Shown piece by piece: positions 9,646 through 17,982 of a DNA stretch of 64,000 bases (position 1 is its first letter; the number at the start of each line of letters is the position of its first letter). The notes beneath the pieces are model-generated. The model made no database searches and was not told the DNA's origin. It saw only the letters and a program-made list of their open reading frames with translations. A program made the translations under genes and the position numbers. The stretch spans positions 248,001 through 312,000 of the forward strand of contig NZ_JAUSZH010000001.1 in the NCBI RefSeq assembly GCF_030817355.1. Reading direction: 5' to 3'. This stretch comes from Streptomyces sp. V1I1 (GTDB lineage Bacteria; Actinomycetota; Actinomycetes; Streptomycetales; Streptomycetaceae).

Positions 9646-9992
9646 TCCGAATCCGCTGCTGCCTGCGTAGTGGCCTCGGGTTTCGTCCGCGATCAGGGGT
9701 ACCCCGCAACTGCGGCCGGAAGGCCGCGGGGGGACCCTGCCCGGGCAGGGGGTAGCCAGGTGCTTACCGTACGTCTCAGATGTCCGGACAGGTCCAGCTG
9801 ATTTACGTCGACGAAGAGCCGCACCGGACCGCTCCCGCCGCGTGCCTCACGTCGGTGAGGGGTCGGACGGGTCTTGGCACTGCAACGGTGTTTGCGATGC
9901 TGCGGGAAGCATCCGGAGGCACCCTGGAAAGGACAGAGCCACCGTGATCAGCAGCAATCTTTCACGAGGTGTCCCGCGCTCCCGACGTGGGT
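9646..9992. other. Intergenic region with 16-bp perfect palindrome
   Basis: No gene is seen between the oxidoreductase start and the Rho_N-like gene. A perfect palindrome, CCCTGCCCGGGCAGGG, lies at 9735-9750, about 100 bases upstream of the oxidoreductase ATG. It could be an operator or a hairpin. There is no T-run to make it a classical terminator. Confidence 0.4.
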
Positions 9993-10316
9993 TCAGTGAC
10001 CGAGCTTCTGCTTCAGTTCGGACTTGTTCATCGAGGAGCGACCCTTGATGTTGCGCTTCCTGGCCTCCTGGTAGAGCTGATCGTAGGTGGGCCCTTCCGC
10101 TCCGCTGTGCGAGCGCTCGCCACCGCGCTGTGTCGAAGGCTTGTCCTGCGTCGACGTCTTGCTCGCTGTCTTTGATTCACCCGAGCGGGCCCGTTCCTTG
10201 TTCACGGTGCGGGAGGCGATCTCCTTGGCCCGCTCGGTGCTCTCTCCGCGCTGCTCGGCGCTTTCCTTGATGTGCTCGTACTGACGTTCCCGCTTGGGGC
10301 TCGAACCTCGTGGCAT
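9993..10316 (-). CDS. Small basic protein with Rho_N/SAP-like C-terminus
   Basis: A 107-residue hydrophilic protein starting at the ATG at 10316 (MPRGSSPKRERQYEHIKES). The middle (residues ~40-75) is Ser/Lys/Thr-rich and probably disordered. The last 35 residues (TYDQLYQEARKRNIKGRSSM, then NKSELKQKL) match the helix-extension-helix pattern of Rho_N/SAP-like nucleic-acid-binding motifs. Such proteins are often labelled plasmid stabilization proteins in streptomycetes. Binding to DNA or RNA is inferred from the fold pattern. The frame is open upstream to 10412 without similarity. Confidence 0.75.
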   Translation of the reverse strand: MPRGSSPKRERQYEHIKESAEQRGESTERAKEIASRTVNKERARSGESKTASKTSTQDKPSTQRGGERSHSGAEGPTYDQLYQEARKRNIKGRSSMNKSELKQKLGH

Positions 10317-10611
10317 GACTACTCCTTGCACCAGATGTGGGATGTCCCACCCACCCTGCGCGGCCACAGACACCGCCGCAAAGGGGGGTAGGCAAAGCCG
10401 GTACCCCGCCACTCTCCGCCTACACCGACTGCGACGCGCGACGTGGTGAGCAGGTTCTTCACTGGGAGGTCTGGCCGAGCTCGAGGCCCGTCAATGTTGA
10501 CCGGTTTGTTAGGGAGCTGAGCCGTGCGAACACGTGCCATGTCAGCCGCAGTTCACGGGGCGATCCGCCTGCAGGATGGTTTCCGATCCGTGTGTGAGAG
10601 AGGGCCGATCC

Positions 10612-10895
10612 ATGACGACGGCGCGAGAAATCATGACGGGGCGCGCCGAATGCAGCGGCGCGGATGAGAGCGCTCTGGACGCGGCACGCAAGATGAAGCA
10701 GCCTCGGGCCGCTGTCCATCTGCGGCACGCACAACAAGCCCCAGGGCATGCTGACCGACCGTGACATCGTGGTGAAGGTCCTTGGCTCCGCCGAGGAACC
10801 CGCAGCGGTCAAGGCGGGTGAGCTCGCCCAGGGCGAGGCGGTGACGGTCGACGCCGACGAGATCCTTCGGACAGGCCGAGCACAAGGTGGGCGGC
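10612..10895 (+). pseudogene. CBS-domain protein remnant
   Basis: The ATG at 10612 starts MTTAREIMTGRAECSGADES, nearly the same as the CBS part of the gene at 16394-17059 (TTAREIMTPGTECIGAEET). The frame then shifts near 10705. It resumes at 10748 with MLTDRDIVVKVLGS and AGELAQGEAVTVDADE, and shifts again near 10860. Two CBS motifs would bind an adenosyl ligand in the intact family. This is a decayed paralogue of the later gene. The gap 10317-10611 shows nothing else. Confidence 0.7.
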
Positions 10896-11121
10896 GGCAA
10901 GTCTGGGCGACTACCGACCGGGTGGCCCTATGACGTGCTTCCTCCCGCGGAGCAGATCCACCTATGGGCGCGAGGCGAGTGCGAAGTGCGGGGTGATCGG
11001 TCGTTGACTTCATGGACTGACGTGGACTGACGATTTCCCCGCGCTGAGCGGCCCCGTGCATTCCGGTAGCAGAGACGCCCACTGTGAAAAGGACAGCGAC
11101 CGGCGGATTCAAGCTCGGACG

Positions 11122-11796
11122 TCAGCCTTCAATGCCGGTGGAGCTGTGAGCGGCGCCCACTGGTTTGGATTCGGGTGAGCCGCGCTGGCGAAGGTAGACG
11201 GACAAAATGGCCATGGACGCGACCGCGAGGAGCTCCGACTGCCAGTTCTGCAGGGACCGGCTCCAGAAGTCGGCAGAGATCACGTACTCACCCCAGCCGA
11301 CGGGCGCCTGAAGCTGTCGCAACCGCTGCTCGTTGTAGGCGGCGACTCCCGCGATCGACTGCGCCACCCAGGACAAGAAGAACAGGCTCGCCATCACGAG
11401 GCCCAGCGATCGGGAGAACACCGTCTGACGCCAGTCCCGCGTGCTGGCCCAGCGTGGCGAGTCGGGGCGGGCGTGTTCGCCCATCCGTTGATCCTTCTCG
11501 GACTCCACGCCGGCCTTGTGCGTCTCTTTCGACTCGGGTGAGCCGCGTTGCAACAGGTAGACGGTGCCGAAGATGTACAGGAAGAACTGCAGGTACTCCG
11601 ACTGCCAGTTCTCGGTGACGTCCACGGCGAAGTCCGATGACATGAGGTAGTCGCCGAATCCGATCGAGGCGAGGCCGTCGACGGCCGATTGCTGGTTGAA
11701 CTCGGAATGGCCTGCGACAGCCTGACAGAAGAGGACCAGCAGGAAGGCGATACCGAACACCAAGGTCAGCGAATTGTCACGTACGAACCTGCGCAT
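11122..11796 (-). CDS. DUF6766 family membrane protein
   Basis: A 224-residue protein with an internal duplication. Each half has a long hydrophobic segment near its start (residues ~9-28 and ~130-152), then an acidic or aromatic extracellular-looking stretch (GDYLMSSDF, GEYVISADF), then the motif NWQSEYLQ or NWQSELLA leading into a second membrane segment, and finally LRQRGSPESK. The halves are joined by a charged linker (residues ~95-120). This layout matches the streptomycete DUF6766 family of unknown function. It is the last gene of a compact minus-strand unit with the 24-residue protein (22 bases upstream) and the lipoprotein. Confidence 0.8.
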   Translation of the reverse strand: MRRFVRDNSLTLVFGIAFLLVLFCQAVAGHSEFNQQSAVDGLASIGFGDYLMSSDFAVDVTENWQSEYLQFFLYIFGTVYLLQRGSPESKETHKAGVESEKDQRMGEHARPDSPRWASTRDWRQTVFSRSLGLVMASLFFLSWVAQSIAGVAAYNEQRLRQLQAPVGWGEYVISADFWSRSLQNWQSELLAVASMAILSVYLRQRGSPESKPVGAAHSSTGIEG

Positions 11797-11817
11797 CTCC
11801 TGCTCCCCTCCCCGCGC

Positions 11818-11892
11818 TCATCGGTGCAGAAGTCCCAGTGTGATGAAATAGGCCAGGCCACCGAGCACCGTGACCAGGCAGAGCGTGAACAT
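11818..11892 (-). CDS. 24-residue single-span membrane peptide
   Basis: ATG at 11892, TGA at 11818-11820. Nearly all 24 residues are hydrophobic, including the stretch LCLVTVLGGLAYFITLGLL, followed by His-Arg as a cytoplasmic stop-transfer end. It fits 15 bases after the lipoprotein gene and 21 bases before the DUF6766 gene on the same strand. A tight, evenly spaced position plus a clean transmembrane pattern argue for a real small protein. It may be a regulatory or assembly subunit for its membrane neighbours (inference). Confidence 0.6.
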   Translation of the reverse strand: MFTLCLVTVLGGLAYFITLGLLHR

Positions 11893-11907
11893 GACGCGCA
11901 CCGAAGG

Positions 11908-12303
11908 TCAGCCTCCCTTGACCTGGCACTGGTACGGCTTGCCCGCCTCAGGCACGCAGCCGGCGGCGACAACGCGCCAGCCGCCTGGGAACTGCGACAG
12001 GAACAGCGTGTCGCCTTGCAGAGTGATCACCGCCTGTTGCCCGTAGACCGCCGTGTCCCGCACCGCACCTCCGTCGGGAAGCTGTTCCTCCTTCAGGGCC
12101 GCGTCGCACCGTACCTGGGCAGAATCCTCCAGCTCGCTGCGTGTCTGCGGGGCCAGGAGAGTGCAGGCAACCGCCGCGTCCCCGCCGTGGACGGCCCGCT
12201 CGAACTTCTCAACCACAGCGGAAGCGTCCGCACTGCGCGCCTGCGCACCTCCGCACCCGCTCATCGCGCCCAGTAGGAGCAGCAGCGGCACCATCCTGTG
12301 CAT
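11908..12303 (-). CDS. Secreted lipoprotein, unknown function
   Basis: From the ATG at 12303: a short basic start (MHRM), a hydrophobic core (VPLLLLLGAM) and a lipobox ending SGC with Cys16 as the probable lipidated residue. The mature ~115 residues contain four further Cys (around ACTLLAP, VRCDAAL, AGCVPEA, YQCQVKG), likely two disulfides. The remainder resembles small SnoaL/NTF2-like or DUF4878-type extracytoplasmic domains (helix, then strands with GQQAVITLQGDTLFL and GGWRVVAAGC). It heads the unit with the 24-residue peptide and DUF6766. Confidence 0.75.
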   Translation of the reverse strand: MHRMVPLLLLLGAMSGCGGAQARSADASAVVEKFERAVHGGDAAVACTLLAPQTRSELEDSAQVRCDAALKEEQLPDGGAVRDTAVYGQQAVITLQGDTLFLSQFPGGWRVVAAGCVPEAGKPYQCQVKGG

Positions 12304-12700
12304 CGTTGGCCTGTGCAAGCGTCCCTCCATCCGGCGTTATCGGTTGTACGGATCACTGGCGGGGCGTTCTCACTCCTGATGGACTAAAGCACGGACACCC
12401 TTCCGTTCGTGGTCACGACCTACAGCAAGCTTCCTCGCACTGGATACTGGTCACTCGCGCGGTGGTCCAATAGCGGCGTCCCATCGCTCGTTCAGCCGCA
12501 GTCGTACCCGCCAGGCCGGGCGAGAGAGGTCCGTCCCAGCGTGCTGGGGACCCGGACGCTGAAAGGAAGACAGAGGGTTTGCACATGGGCATCCAGGCCG
12601 ACAGGAGCCTTCTGTCCGAGTGAAGACCAGCGCGAGGCCGACCAGGGCATTGTTCTGGTGGGCGTTACCGATGCAGGCCGGTCGGCGGGATGCTGAATCG
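12304..12700. other. Intergenic region, no gene seen
   Basis: Reading frames on both strands lack recognisable proteins. The part near 12304-12370 should hold the promoter of the minus-strand lipoprotein operon. Confidence 0.35.
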
Positions 12701-13441
12701 TCATCGGTCCCTGCCGCCTTTCGCGCCGCCTTCCTTGGCGCCGGCCAGGACGTCCGCGACGAGCCGCAGATCGGAGACGAGGCCCTCGTACACCGGCTCG
12801 CGGTCGTCGGCACGCAGCACGGCGGACGGGTGGATCGTCGCCACCAGCCCCCGGATCCCCTCGCCGGCCTCACCGTCCTCGTCGAGATCAGGCCAGGGCA
12901 GCAGGACGCCGCGCTGTTCAGTCACACGGAAGGCGGACCCGAGCAGGGCCTTTCCTGCGGTCGCGCCGAGCGCCACCACGACCTCCGGGGACACGAGCCG
13001 CAGTTCGGCGAGGAGCCAGGGCCTGCAGGCCGTCATCTCGCGCAGGTTCGGGGCTTTGTGAATACGGCGCTTGCCGCCTTCCGGAACGGTGAACTTGAAG
13101 TGCTTGACCGCGTTGGTGACGTACGACCGCTCCGGGTCGATGCCCGCGTCTGCGAGGGCCCGCGCCAGCACCTTCCCGGCCGGGCCGACAAAGGGTCTGC
13201 CCTGCCGGTCCTCCTGGTCGCCCGGCTGCTCACCCAGGAGCAGTACGCGCGCGCCCGTGTCCCCCTCGCCGAACACGGTCTGCGTCGCCTCCCGGTACAA
13301 CGGGCATCCGTGACAGTCGGCAGCAGCCTTCCGCAGCCCCGGCAGGCCCGCGCGCCGACCCGGCAGGAACGGCTTGGCGTCGTACACCTGTCCCTCCTGC
13401 CCCTCCCCCACGTCAGGTGCCACGTCAGAGGTTCCGCCCAT
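12701..13441 (-). CDS. udgX: UdgX-family uracil-DNA glycosylase
   Basis: A 246-residue member of the UDG superfamily. Motif A is GEQPGDQED (residues 70-78) and motif B is TIHPSAVLR near residue 208. Cys43 and Cys46 plus later Cys residues fit the 4Fe-4S cluster of families 4 and 5. The loop KRRIHKAPN (from residue 124) is the UdgX-specific R-loop; its His128 corresponds to the residue that forms a covalent bond with the deoxyribose after uracil is cut out. UdgX therefore captures uracil-containing DNA instead of releasing it. The ORF is complete and stands alone on the minus strand. Confidence 0.9.
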   Translation of the reverse strand: MGGTSDVAPDVGEGQEGQVYDAKPFLPGRRAGLPGLRKAAADCHGCPLYREATQTVFGEGDTGARVLLLGEQPGDQEDRQGRPFVGPAGKVLARALADAGIDPERSYVTNAVKHFKFTVPEGGKRRIHKAPNLREMTACRPWLLAELRLVSPEVVVALGATAGKALLGSAFRVTEQRGVLLPWPDLDEDGEAGEGIRGLVATIHPSAVLRADDREPVYEGLVSDLRLVADVLAGAKEGGAKGGRDR

Positions 13442-13489
13442 GACAAGCGTGCCGCCGTGCGAACATCTCGCTCCGTGCCCTGGTCAACT

Positions 13490-13664
13490 TCAGCGCCTTG
13501 TGCCCTTGCGGACGCGTTCGGCCGCCTTCGACGCTATTTCCTGCGGCTTGCCGCACAGCTGCTGCCCCGGCCGAAGTCTGCATGGGCCTGTCGCCCGTGA
13601 TCATGCCGAGGGTCGCCTTCAGCTTGCCCTTGATCTCGTTCGCACTGGCGTTGCCCTTGCTCAT
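13490..13664 (-). pseudogene. CsbD-like stress protein, frameshifted
   Basis: The ATG at 13664 opens MSKGNASANEIKGKLKATLG, followed by MITGDRPMQT, the typical CsbD start. The expected C-terminal half (GKPQEIASKAAERVRKGTRR) is present but in another frame, ending at a TGA at 13490-13492. A single indel around 13560-13585 would join them into a ~58-residue CsbD protein. The frame as written runs on to 13425 with unrelated residues. CsbD proteins are small sigma-B-type stress proteins of unknown mechanism. Confidence 0.7.
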
Positions 13665-14202
13665 CGGGTTCGGTGTCCTCTCCGCCGGAGTCTGCCTTCG
13701 GCGTGGTGCGCCACCTGTTCACCCTGCGCCCGCGTGCGAAGCGCCGCAAACGCGCGCCTCGCGTTCCCAGGAGGAGTACGGCGAAGGGGGCCTCCAGAGC
13801 CGCACGTGCAGATTGACTCCCCTGAATAGTCCTGGTCAGGCGCACTGGACCGGCCATGTCGTCGTCGAGGCGTCGGTCCACCCACACACGGGGCCGCCCA
13901 GAATCCACGAGCATGGCTGCCATCTCTCCACTGGCGGTGAGAAATGTGGCGGACGCCGGCCGACGGCTGCACTGGGCCGCAATAGGTGACGGGGCGGTGC
14001 TGTCGGCCCGGCAGAAGCATCCAGCACGGCGGCCAGTACGGCCCGGACAAGGTGACAGAACGCGCGCTGTAGATGATGGTGCCGCTGTAAGTTTCGGCGG
14101 TAACCATCAAACGCCCGGCAATTGACGGACACCGAAAGGGTTTCCGGCAGACAGGGAGGGCAACTCGAGGCTCACGGACCAGCCCTGGCCGGAAGGAACC
14201 TC
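13665..14202. other. Region without a recognisable gene
   Basis: Several frames are open on both strands, but none shows hydrophobic cores, family motifs or consistent composition. It may hold remnants. Confidence 0.3.
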
Positions 14203-14475
14203 GTGGTTGTCACCGTCCTCCTCTTACCTCCTCTACTGCTGTGCGCCCTGCTCGCCCTCGGCCGCTACGAGGAACGCGTACTGGGCGAGCCCGGCCACAC
14301 CTCACACCGGCGCCATCTGCACGCCGTACCGGAACCCACGCCGCTCCACCGGCCACAGCAAGGGCGGCGCGTGGGTGAGGCTGTCGGCCCGGCGTCTGCC
14401 AGCCGCCCAACGGGCTTCCCTCGGTGCGCCGTCATGCGGACAAGGTGCCGGTCTCCCCGCGCCAGGCGGGGGTGA
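14203..14475 (+). CDS. Small membrane protein with altered C-terminus
   Basis: The GTG at 14203 is preceded by a good ribosome site (GGAAGGAA at 14191-14198). The first 25 residues form one transmembrane span (VVVTVLLLPPLLLCALLALG) followed by RYEERVLG and a His/Arg-rich tail. Small proteins with a PPLLL..ALGRYEE pattern are common in streptomycetes. The 3' end reads into the first CRISPR-like repeat (14451-14479), which supplies the stop codon. The last ~20 residues are therefore probably not original. Confidence 0.45.
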   Translation: MVVTVLLLPPLLLCALLALGRYEERVLGEPGHTSHRRHLHAVPEPTPLHRPQQGRRVGEAVGPASASRPTGFPRCAVMRTRCRSPRARRG

Positions 14476-14540
14476 GCCGGAGTCGTCACCGCATGGCCGT
14501 TGGCCCGCCCGGTCCTCCCCGCGCAGGCGGGGGTGAGCCG
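14451..14540 (+). CRISPR. Two-repeat type I-E-like CRISPR remnant
   Basis: Two 29-base repeats lie at 14451-14479 and 14512-14540, with a 32-base spacer at 14480-14511. Both carry the palindromic core CCCCGCGC(C)AGGCGGGG followed by GTGAGCCG, the form of streptomycete type I-E repeats. The second repeat starts GTCCTCCCCGCGC; the first has lost one C in its 5' part and gained one in the stem, so it is degenerate. 29+32+29 is the exact I-E spacing. No further repeat is found on either side and no cas gene is present in the window. Confidence 0.75.
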
Positions 14541-14958
14541 CCATCGCCTCCGCTTCGGTCGCAGGCAGGGCATCGGCCGCATCCGCAGGCTGGCCGTTTG
14601 TCCCCGGCCTGGAACGTCCACCGGCCGGTCGCTGCTGGTCAATAAGGGCACGGCGCTTTGGCCCGCCACTTCGACGGGGAAGCGGGTCACAGTGCCCTTC
14701 CCGCGCCGATGTCGTACACGGCCTTGGAGGCGCATGAAGGCCGCGATGTAGCCGGACGTCGACCACAGGACAACGGAGGGACTTCTACAGCACCTCGCCC
14801 ACGGGCCTCGCGGCGGGCCAGGTATGAGCCCAGCAGCCTCGGGCGAGCCTCCGACTCGGCATGAACACAAGCACCGCTAACGGTCACACGCCCATCCTGG
14901 CGGAACTGGCAGAACTGGCTCGTCCGGGAACTGGCTCGCTCGCACGGCGACCAGCGTT
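14541..14958. other. Region after CRISPR remnant, no gene seen
   Basis: The 32 bases after the second repeat could be a second spacer, but no third repeat follows. No frame here looks coding. Confidence 0.35.
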
Positions 14959-15378
14959 TCACTGGTTGGGTTCAGCCGAGCTGATGTCGCCCAGCGTCGA
15001 GTCGGGGTCGCGTTCGATGGCCAGGTCGCCGAGGGAGATGATGCCCACCGGGCGCCCGTTATCGACGACCGGCAGCCGGCGTACTGCCCGTTGCCTCATC
15101 AGCTGCACGGCGCGGTCGATGTCGTCGTCGGGGGAGACGGCGACCAGGTCGGCGCTGCAGGCCGCCGACACGGTGGTGTCTTCGATGTTCTTCCTGTCGG
15201 CAAGGACCCGCACCACCAGGTCCCGGTCGGTGACCAGGCCGCGCAGCTGTTCGTCCTCCACGACGAGGACCGCCCCGATGTCTTCCTCACGCATCCGCCG
15301 GGCGACCTCGGTCACTGACGTCTGCGGTCCCACCGCGGCGGGAGTTCCCGTCATGATCTCGCGGACTTGCTGAGCCAT
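14959..15378 (-). CDS. CBS-domain pair protein
   Basis: A 139-residue protein made of two CBS motifs: REIMTGTPAAVGPQTSVTEV with LVTDRDLVVRVLAD, and VSPDDDIDRAVQLMRQRAVR with RRLPVVDNGRPVGIISLGDL. Tandem CBS motifs form one Bateman module that binds adenine nucleotides or related ligands. Start at the ATG at 15378, with GGTGGAG seven bases upstream; upstream frame extension to 15456 has no similarity. It stands alone, so its regulated partner is unknown. Stand-alone CBS proteins are numerous in streptomycetes and often linked to stress or energy sensing. Confidence 0.88.
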   Translation of the reverse strand: MAQQVREIMTGTPAAVGPQTSVTEVARRMREEDIGAVLVVEDEQLRGLVTDRDLVVRVLADRKNIEDTTVSAACSADLVAVSPDDDIDRAVQLMRQRAVRRLPVVDNGRPVGIISLGDLAIERDPDSTLGDISSAEPNQ

Positions 15379-16393
15379 TGCTCCACCCTTGATCGGCAAG
15401 GAAATCCGGCCCGCAGAGCGGGCACGCTGGTCGGGTACCCCCACCACGCGCTCCACGCACCCGAAGAATGGAAGCGGGCCTTGAGAAGGCGAGCACGAGA
15501 CGCCGGTACCAGATGCGGCACGCCTGCCGGCTGATCCCGAAGTATCGGCAGTTCAGCGCAACGTTGCCCGTGACCTCTTCGACGTGACTATGACCGCCAG
15601 GCCCCGCTTGGCCTCACGATCGAGAGCGGGGATGGACTTCGACATGCACGATCTCCGTAGTCGCCGGAGACCCAGGTGTTAACGATGTCCGTCAGTTTTA
15701 GACCGACGCAGAAGGCCCCGGCTACCGACAGAGGGGAGTCAGGGCTTGTGGCACGGGAGAGAACCAGGGGAGCCACCGCTCCCGTGCTCTACGGACACTA
15801 CCGATCCCCGCGCGGAGGACCGTGCAGCCGGGCGTACTCCAAATGACTGACCGCCGGCAGAGGCGGGTTTGGACGAACAATGGTGCTGCGAAGCAGGTGC
15901 TGCGAAGCGCGGGCACCTTTCCTGATGCCCGATCAGGTGCCTCGCCTCCGTACTGGGAGCGCACGCATGGTGCCACGCCGCTGAGGAAAAGAGCCATGCC
16001 GATTCGCCCGACCCCGAGATCAGGTCCCGCTTCCAGGACACCGAAACTCCCCGGCAACGCAGGTCGTCGGAGCCGCGTCGCCGCAGTTCGGCGGCCGGGT
16101 GCAGCCGAGTTCTGCGCTCCCCTCTCGCCTGCCGCATTACGCCGGGAGCTCACGGCGCCTGCGCCTCACCGTCGGCCGTGCGGACCGGAAGGCGGGATGC
16201 GCCGATGGCCTCGGGCATGGCCGCCGCGCCGTCCTCGCCGGACGCATCGTGTGGGGTGCCACCCGTGGTTAGCCCCGTCGGATCAATCGGGGGCAGGCCG
16301 CGTTAGCCGGGGGCGATGCCGGGGAACTCGTGACCCGCCGGACGGAATACCGGCCGGCAACGGCAGGTCACGTGAGGAAAGCTTGGGGGCGCT
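15379..16393. other. One-kilobase region without a convincing gene
   Basis: A minus-strand frame (15722-16153) and a plus-strand frame (15822-16427) are open over 400 bases, but both encode Arg/Pro/Ala-rich sequence without hydrophobic pattern or motif. Probably non-coding or decayed DNA. Confidence 0.3.
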
Positions 16394-17059
16394 GTGGGAC
16401 ACGGCGCAGACGTCATCAAGGAGCTGACCACCGATCATCGTGAGGCCGATGGCCTCTTCGGGCAGATCCAGGCGGCCACAGCCGGGACTTCCGAGCGCAG
16501 GCTGCTGTTGGATCAGCTGACCATCGAGCTGGTGCGGCACTCGGTCGCCGAGGAGCAGCATCTCTACCCGGCCCACCTCACCGGCGGCGACGCCATCGCG
16601 GACGACGAGCTCGCCGACCACGCCCACCGTGAGGAGAGAGCCGACGTGACGACCGCACGAGAGATCATGACGCCTGGAACCGAGTGCATCGGAGCCGAAG
16701 AAACCGTCCTGCAGGCCACTGAGAAGATGACCGAGCTCGGCGTGGGTACGCTGCCGACCTGCGGCACCGACAAAGAGCTCAAAGGGATGCGCACCGACCG
16801 GGACATCGTGGTGAAGGGCCTCGGCAAAGGCAAGGACCCTGCCCAGACCAAGGCCGGAGAGCTGGCGCAGGGCGAGGCGGTGACCATCGGCGCCGACGAC
16901 GTTGAAGAAATTCTGGCCACGATGGGGGAGCACAAGATCCGCCGTCTGCCCGTCATTGACGGCCACGACCTGGTCGGGATGGTCGCCCAGGCCGATGTCG
17001 CCCGTGCCCTCCCCGACCCGCAGGTCGGCGACCTCCTCAACGCCCTGTCCACCGACTGA
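16394..17059 (+). CDS. Truncated hemerythrin domain fused to CBS pair
   Basis: One 221-residue frame. Residues 1-80 resemble the first half of a hemerythrin HHE domain (ELTTDHREADGLFGQI, RHSVAEEQHLYP, ELADHAH), which binds a di-iron centre. The second half of that domain is missing. Residues 85-221 are a complete CBS pair (TTAREIMTPGTECIGAEET, RTDRDIVVKGL, GEHKIRRLPVIDG). The junction contains a ribosome-site-like GAGGAGAG and an in-frame GTG at 16646, the original CBS start judging by the copy at 10612. A deletion has thus probably fused two genes. The CBS part can still be made from 16646. Confidence 0.75.
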   Translation: MGHGADVIKELTTDHREADGLFGQIQAATAGTSERRLLLDQLTIELVRHSVAEEQHLYPAHLTGGDAIADDELADHAHREERADVTTAREIMTPGTECIGAEETVLQATEKMTELGVGTLPTCGTDKELKGMRTDRDIVVKGLGKGKDPAQTKAGELAQGEAVTIGADDVEEILATMGEHKIRRLPVIDGHDLVGMVAQADVARALPDPQVGDLLNALSTD

Positions 17060-17119
17060 CGCGCATCACAGCGAACGAACGCTACCGACGTTCTGCCAGG
17101 TAAGAAGGGAAGTGAGTCC

Positions 17120-17470
17120 GTGACTGAACGCATCTGGGAGTACCAGCCCAGGTCGGGGTATGACCTGGGGATTGACCTGGTTGGTTTCAAGGTCGAGGCG
17201 ACCGACGGCCACATCGGCAAGATCGACAAGCAGTCTGACGAGGTCGGTTCCGCCCACATTGTCGTCGACATCGGAATGTGGATCTTCGGCAAGCATGTGT
17301 TGCTCCCGGCCGGGACGGTCACCCGTATTGACCAGGCTGAGGAAACGGTCTACCTCAACCGCACCAAGGACCAAATCAAGGACGCTCCCGAGTTCGAGCA
17401 GGCAAAGTACTCGGGCGACGCCAGCTACCTCGAGCACTTCGCCAGGTACTACGGGCAGCCCCATATGTGA
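17120..17470 (+). CDS. PRC-barrel domain protein
   Basis: A 116-residue protein starting at the GTG at 17120 with AGGGAAG upstream. Residues ~18-80 carry the PRC-barrel pattern: DLVGFKVEATDGHIGKID, then IVVDIGMWIFGKHVLLPAG, VTRIDQAEETVYLN. The C-terminal tail (DQIKDAPEF, LEHFARYYG) matches the family's conserved end. PRC-barrels occur in photosynthetic reaction centre H subunits and RimM; small stand-alone forms in actinobacteria have unknown roles, often in stress clusters. It follows the CBS gene by 60 bases on the same strand and may be co-transcribed. Confidence 0.85.
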   Translation: MTERIWEYQPRSGYDLGIDLVGFKVEATDGHIGKIDKQSDEVGSAHIVVDIGMWIFGKHVLLPAGTVTRIDQAEETVYLNRTKDQIKDAPEFEQAKYSGDASYLEHFARYYGQPHM

Positions 17471-17549
17471 CGGCTTCCTCATGAAGCCGGCGATGTCAGC
17501 TCGCCGGATGGCTGTCCTGCTGGTCACCGGTTCCCACGGACGCATCTGC

Positions 17550-17779
17550 CTACGCCGACTGGCCCTGGGACCGGTGAGCGCAGATGGCGTCGCCGGCGTC
17601 GGTCGGGTGGTCGATGGCCCAGGCCAGGCAGGCCTCGCGGTTCGGGCAGCGCAGGCAGGCCAGTTGGGCAGCGGCTCGGTCGTTCGTGTCGTCGCTGGTC
17701 CACCAGTCGGGGTCGGTGTCCGGGCCTGGCAGGGCTCGGCGCCGGTGAACTGCGGGTACGGGGCGAGGCGGGCGCTCAC
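17550..17779 (-). pseudogene. WhiB-like regulator remnant
   Basis: Starting at the GTG at 17779 the protein begins VSARLAPYPQFTGAEPC, then shifts frame near 17725 and continues DPDWWTSDDTNDRAAAQLAC with LRCPNREACLAWAIDHP. The four cysteines (EPC, LAC-LRC, EAC) fit the WhiB 4Fe-4S signature C..CxxCx5C. The C-terminal G[I/V]W-type turn and basic tail are replaced by an unrelated short end. WhiB proteins are actinobacterial iron-sulfur regulators. Loss of frame and tail make this one non-functional as written. Confidence 0.6.
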
Positions 17780-17982
17780 GACGTCGCTCCGCTCGGGCGG
17801 ACCACGTGCATGTCGCCGTTGCGGTCGGCGTGGGTGTGGGCGTCGCCGCCGAGCTCGCCGGCGCTCTGGTCGGCGATGAGGGGTGTTGTCGTGCCTGCTG
17901 GCGGAGATGGTCTCCAGCGCGGTGGCCGGGCGGTCGGCGCACCGGCGGCAGGAGGTGACGGCAGTACGGGGCGGTGCGGTGT

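Noticed and set aside
9735..9750. Palindrome CCCTGCCCGGGCAGGG as a transcription terminator
   Set aside because: No T-run and it lies upstream of a gene start; kept only as a noted palindrome.
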